Source: Roseovarius sp. UBA6217
Lineage (GTDB): Bacteria; Pseudomonadota; Alphaproteobacteria; Rhodobacterales; Rhodobacteraceae
Direction: 5' to 3'
DNA: 13,497 nt
Assembly: GCA_002421985.1 (NCBI GenBank)
Contig: DISF01000053.1
Span: 1-13,497, forward strand
The notes beneath the pieces are model-generated. The model had not been told where the DNA came from. It saw nothing but the letters and a program-made list of their open reading frames with translations, and made no database searches. The first letter of the stretch is position 1. Each line of letters opens with the position of its first letter. The position numbers were made by a program, and so were the translations under genes. Shown piece after piece: positions 13,342-13,497 of the stretch.

Positions 13342-13497
13342 GCCAGAAGGCTCTCGCCGGTCATCTCGGGCGGGGCCTCCAGCCCCATCAGCGCCAGCAC
13401 CGTGGGGGCCAGATCGGCAAGCCGCCCGCCCGTCCGCAGCCGCGCCCCCGCAGGCCCGCCCACCAGGATCACCGGCACCGGGTTGAGCGTGTGCGCG
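13338..13497 (-). CDS. gpmI: 2,3-bisphosphoglycerate-independent phosphoglycerate mutase, C-terminus only
   Basis: Only the last 52 codons lie in the window; the gene continues beyond base 13497. The visible C-terminus contains HTLNPVPVILVGG, GGRLADLAPTVLALMGL and the terminal PPEMTGESLLA, which together are diagnostic of GpmI. The His of HTLNPVP belongs to the conserved C-terminal phosphatase-domain segment. GpmI interconverts 3- and 2-phosphoglycerate in glycolysis and gluconeogenesis using two metal ions, in the cytoplasm. Its TGA overlaps the envC-like start by four bases, which makes it the upstream visible member of the gpmI–envC-like–ctpA operon. Confidence 0.93.
   Translation of the reverse strand, partial: AHTLNPVPVILVGGPAGARLRTGGRLADLAPTVLALMGLEAPPEMTGESLLA

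Noticed and set aside
1..13497. CRISPR array, insertion sequence, prophage or defence island
   Set aside because: No regularly spaced repeats, transposase, integrase or phage genes were seen. The only hint of a defence gene is the relic after aspS.

Overview
The window looks like ordinary chromosome from a Roseobacter-group or related Rhodobacteraceae alphaproteobacterium. The evidence is very high GC with strong G/C bias at third codon positions, TTG-rich -35 boxes with poor -10 boxes, a gpmI–envC-like–ctpA cluster, and alphaproteobacterial versions of aspS, xthA, a YbbN/CnoX-type thioredoxin and a LON-domain protein. Assignment below family level is not possible from the sequence alone.

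Layout from left to right. (1) The first codons of carB run leftward off the edge, divergent from pabB (aminodeoxychorismate synthase component I). (2) pabB ends six bases from the end of a leftward cyclopropane-fatty-acid-synthase-type methyltransferase gene (cfa). (3) cfa is divergent from aspS across a compact double promoter of about 230 bp. (4) After aspS comes a short accessory pocket. It holds a multiply frameshifted gene relic, possibly the N-terminus of a BglII-like restriction enzyme, and a leftward FkbM-family methyltransferase gene. It is bounded on the right by the 3' end of tRNA-Trp(CCA). (5) Next is a leftward block, read right to left as: lipoprotein of unknown function, xthA (exonuclease III), ybbN/cnoX (thioredoxin plus TPR-like tail), LON-domain protein, Trm112-family protein, tRNA-Trp. 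(6) A rightward cytochrome P450 gene is divergent from the lipoprotein gene and ends against a hairpin terminator. (7) A leftward gpmI (3' end only)–envC-like–ctpA operon enters from the right edge, with a 4-bp overlap and then a 3-bp gap.

Functionally this is mostly housekeeping: pyrimidine/arginine precursor (carB), folate (pabB), membrane lipid modification (cfa), translation (aspS, tRNA-Trp), DNA repair (xthA), protein folding (ybbN), glycolysis (gpmI) and cell-wall remodelling (envC-like, ctpA). The accessory-looking parts are the relic plus FkbM pocket beside tRNA-Trp and the orphan P450. I found no CRISPR array, insertion sequence, rRNA, attachment-site duplication or riboswitch. I do not see a convincing undescribed multi-gene system. 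The points most worth a second look are the relic next to tRNA-Trp, the structured cfa leader and promoter, an inverted repeat in the carB promoter, and a heat-shock-like promoter in front of ybbN. No gene-free stretch exceeds 300 bp; the longest are 77–263, 2622–2853 and 4636–4862, all described below.
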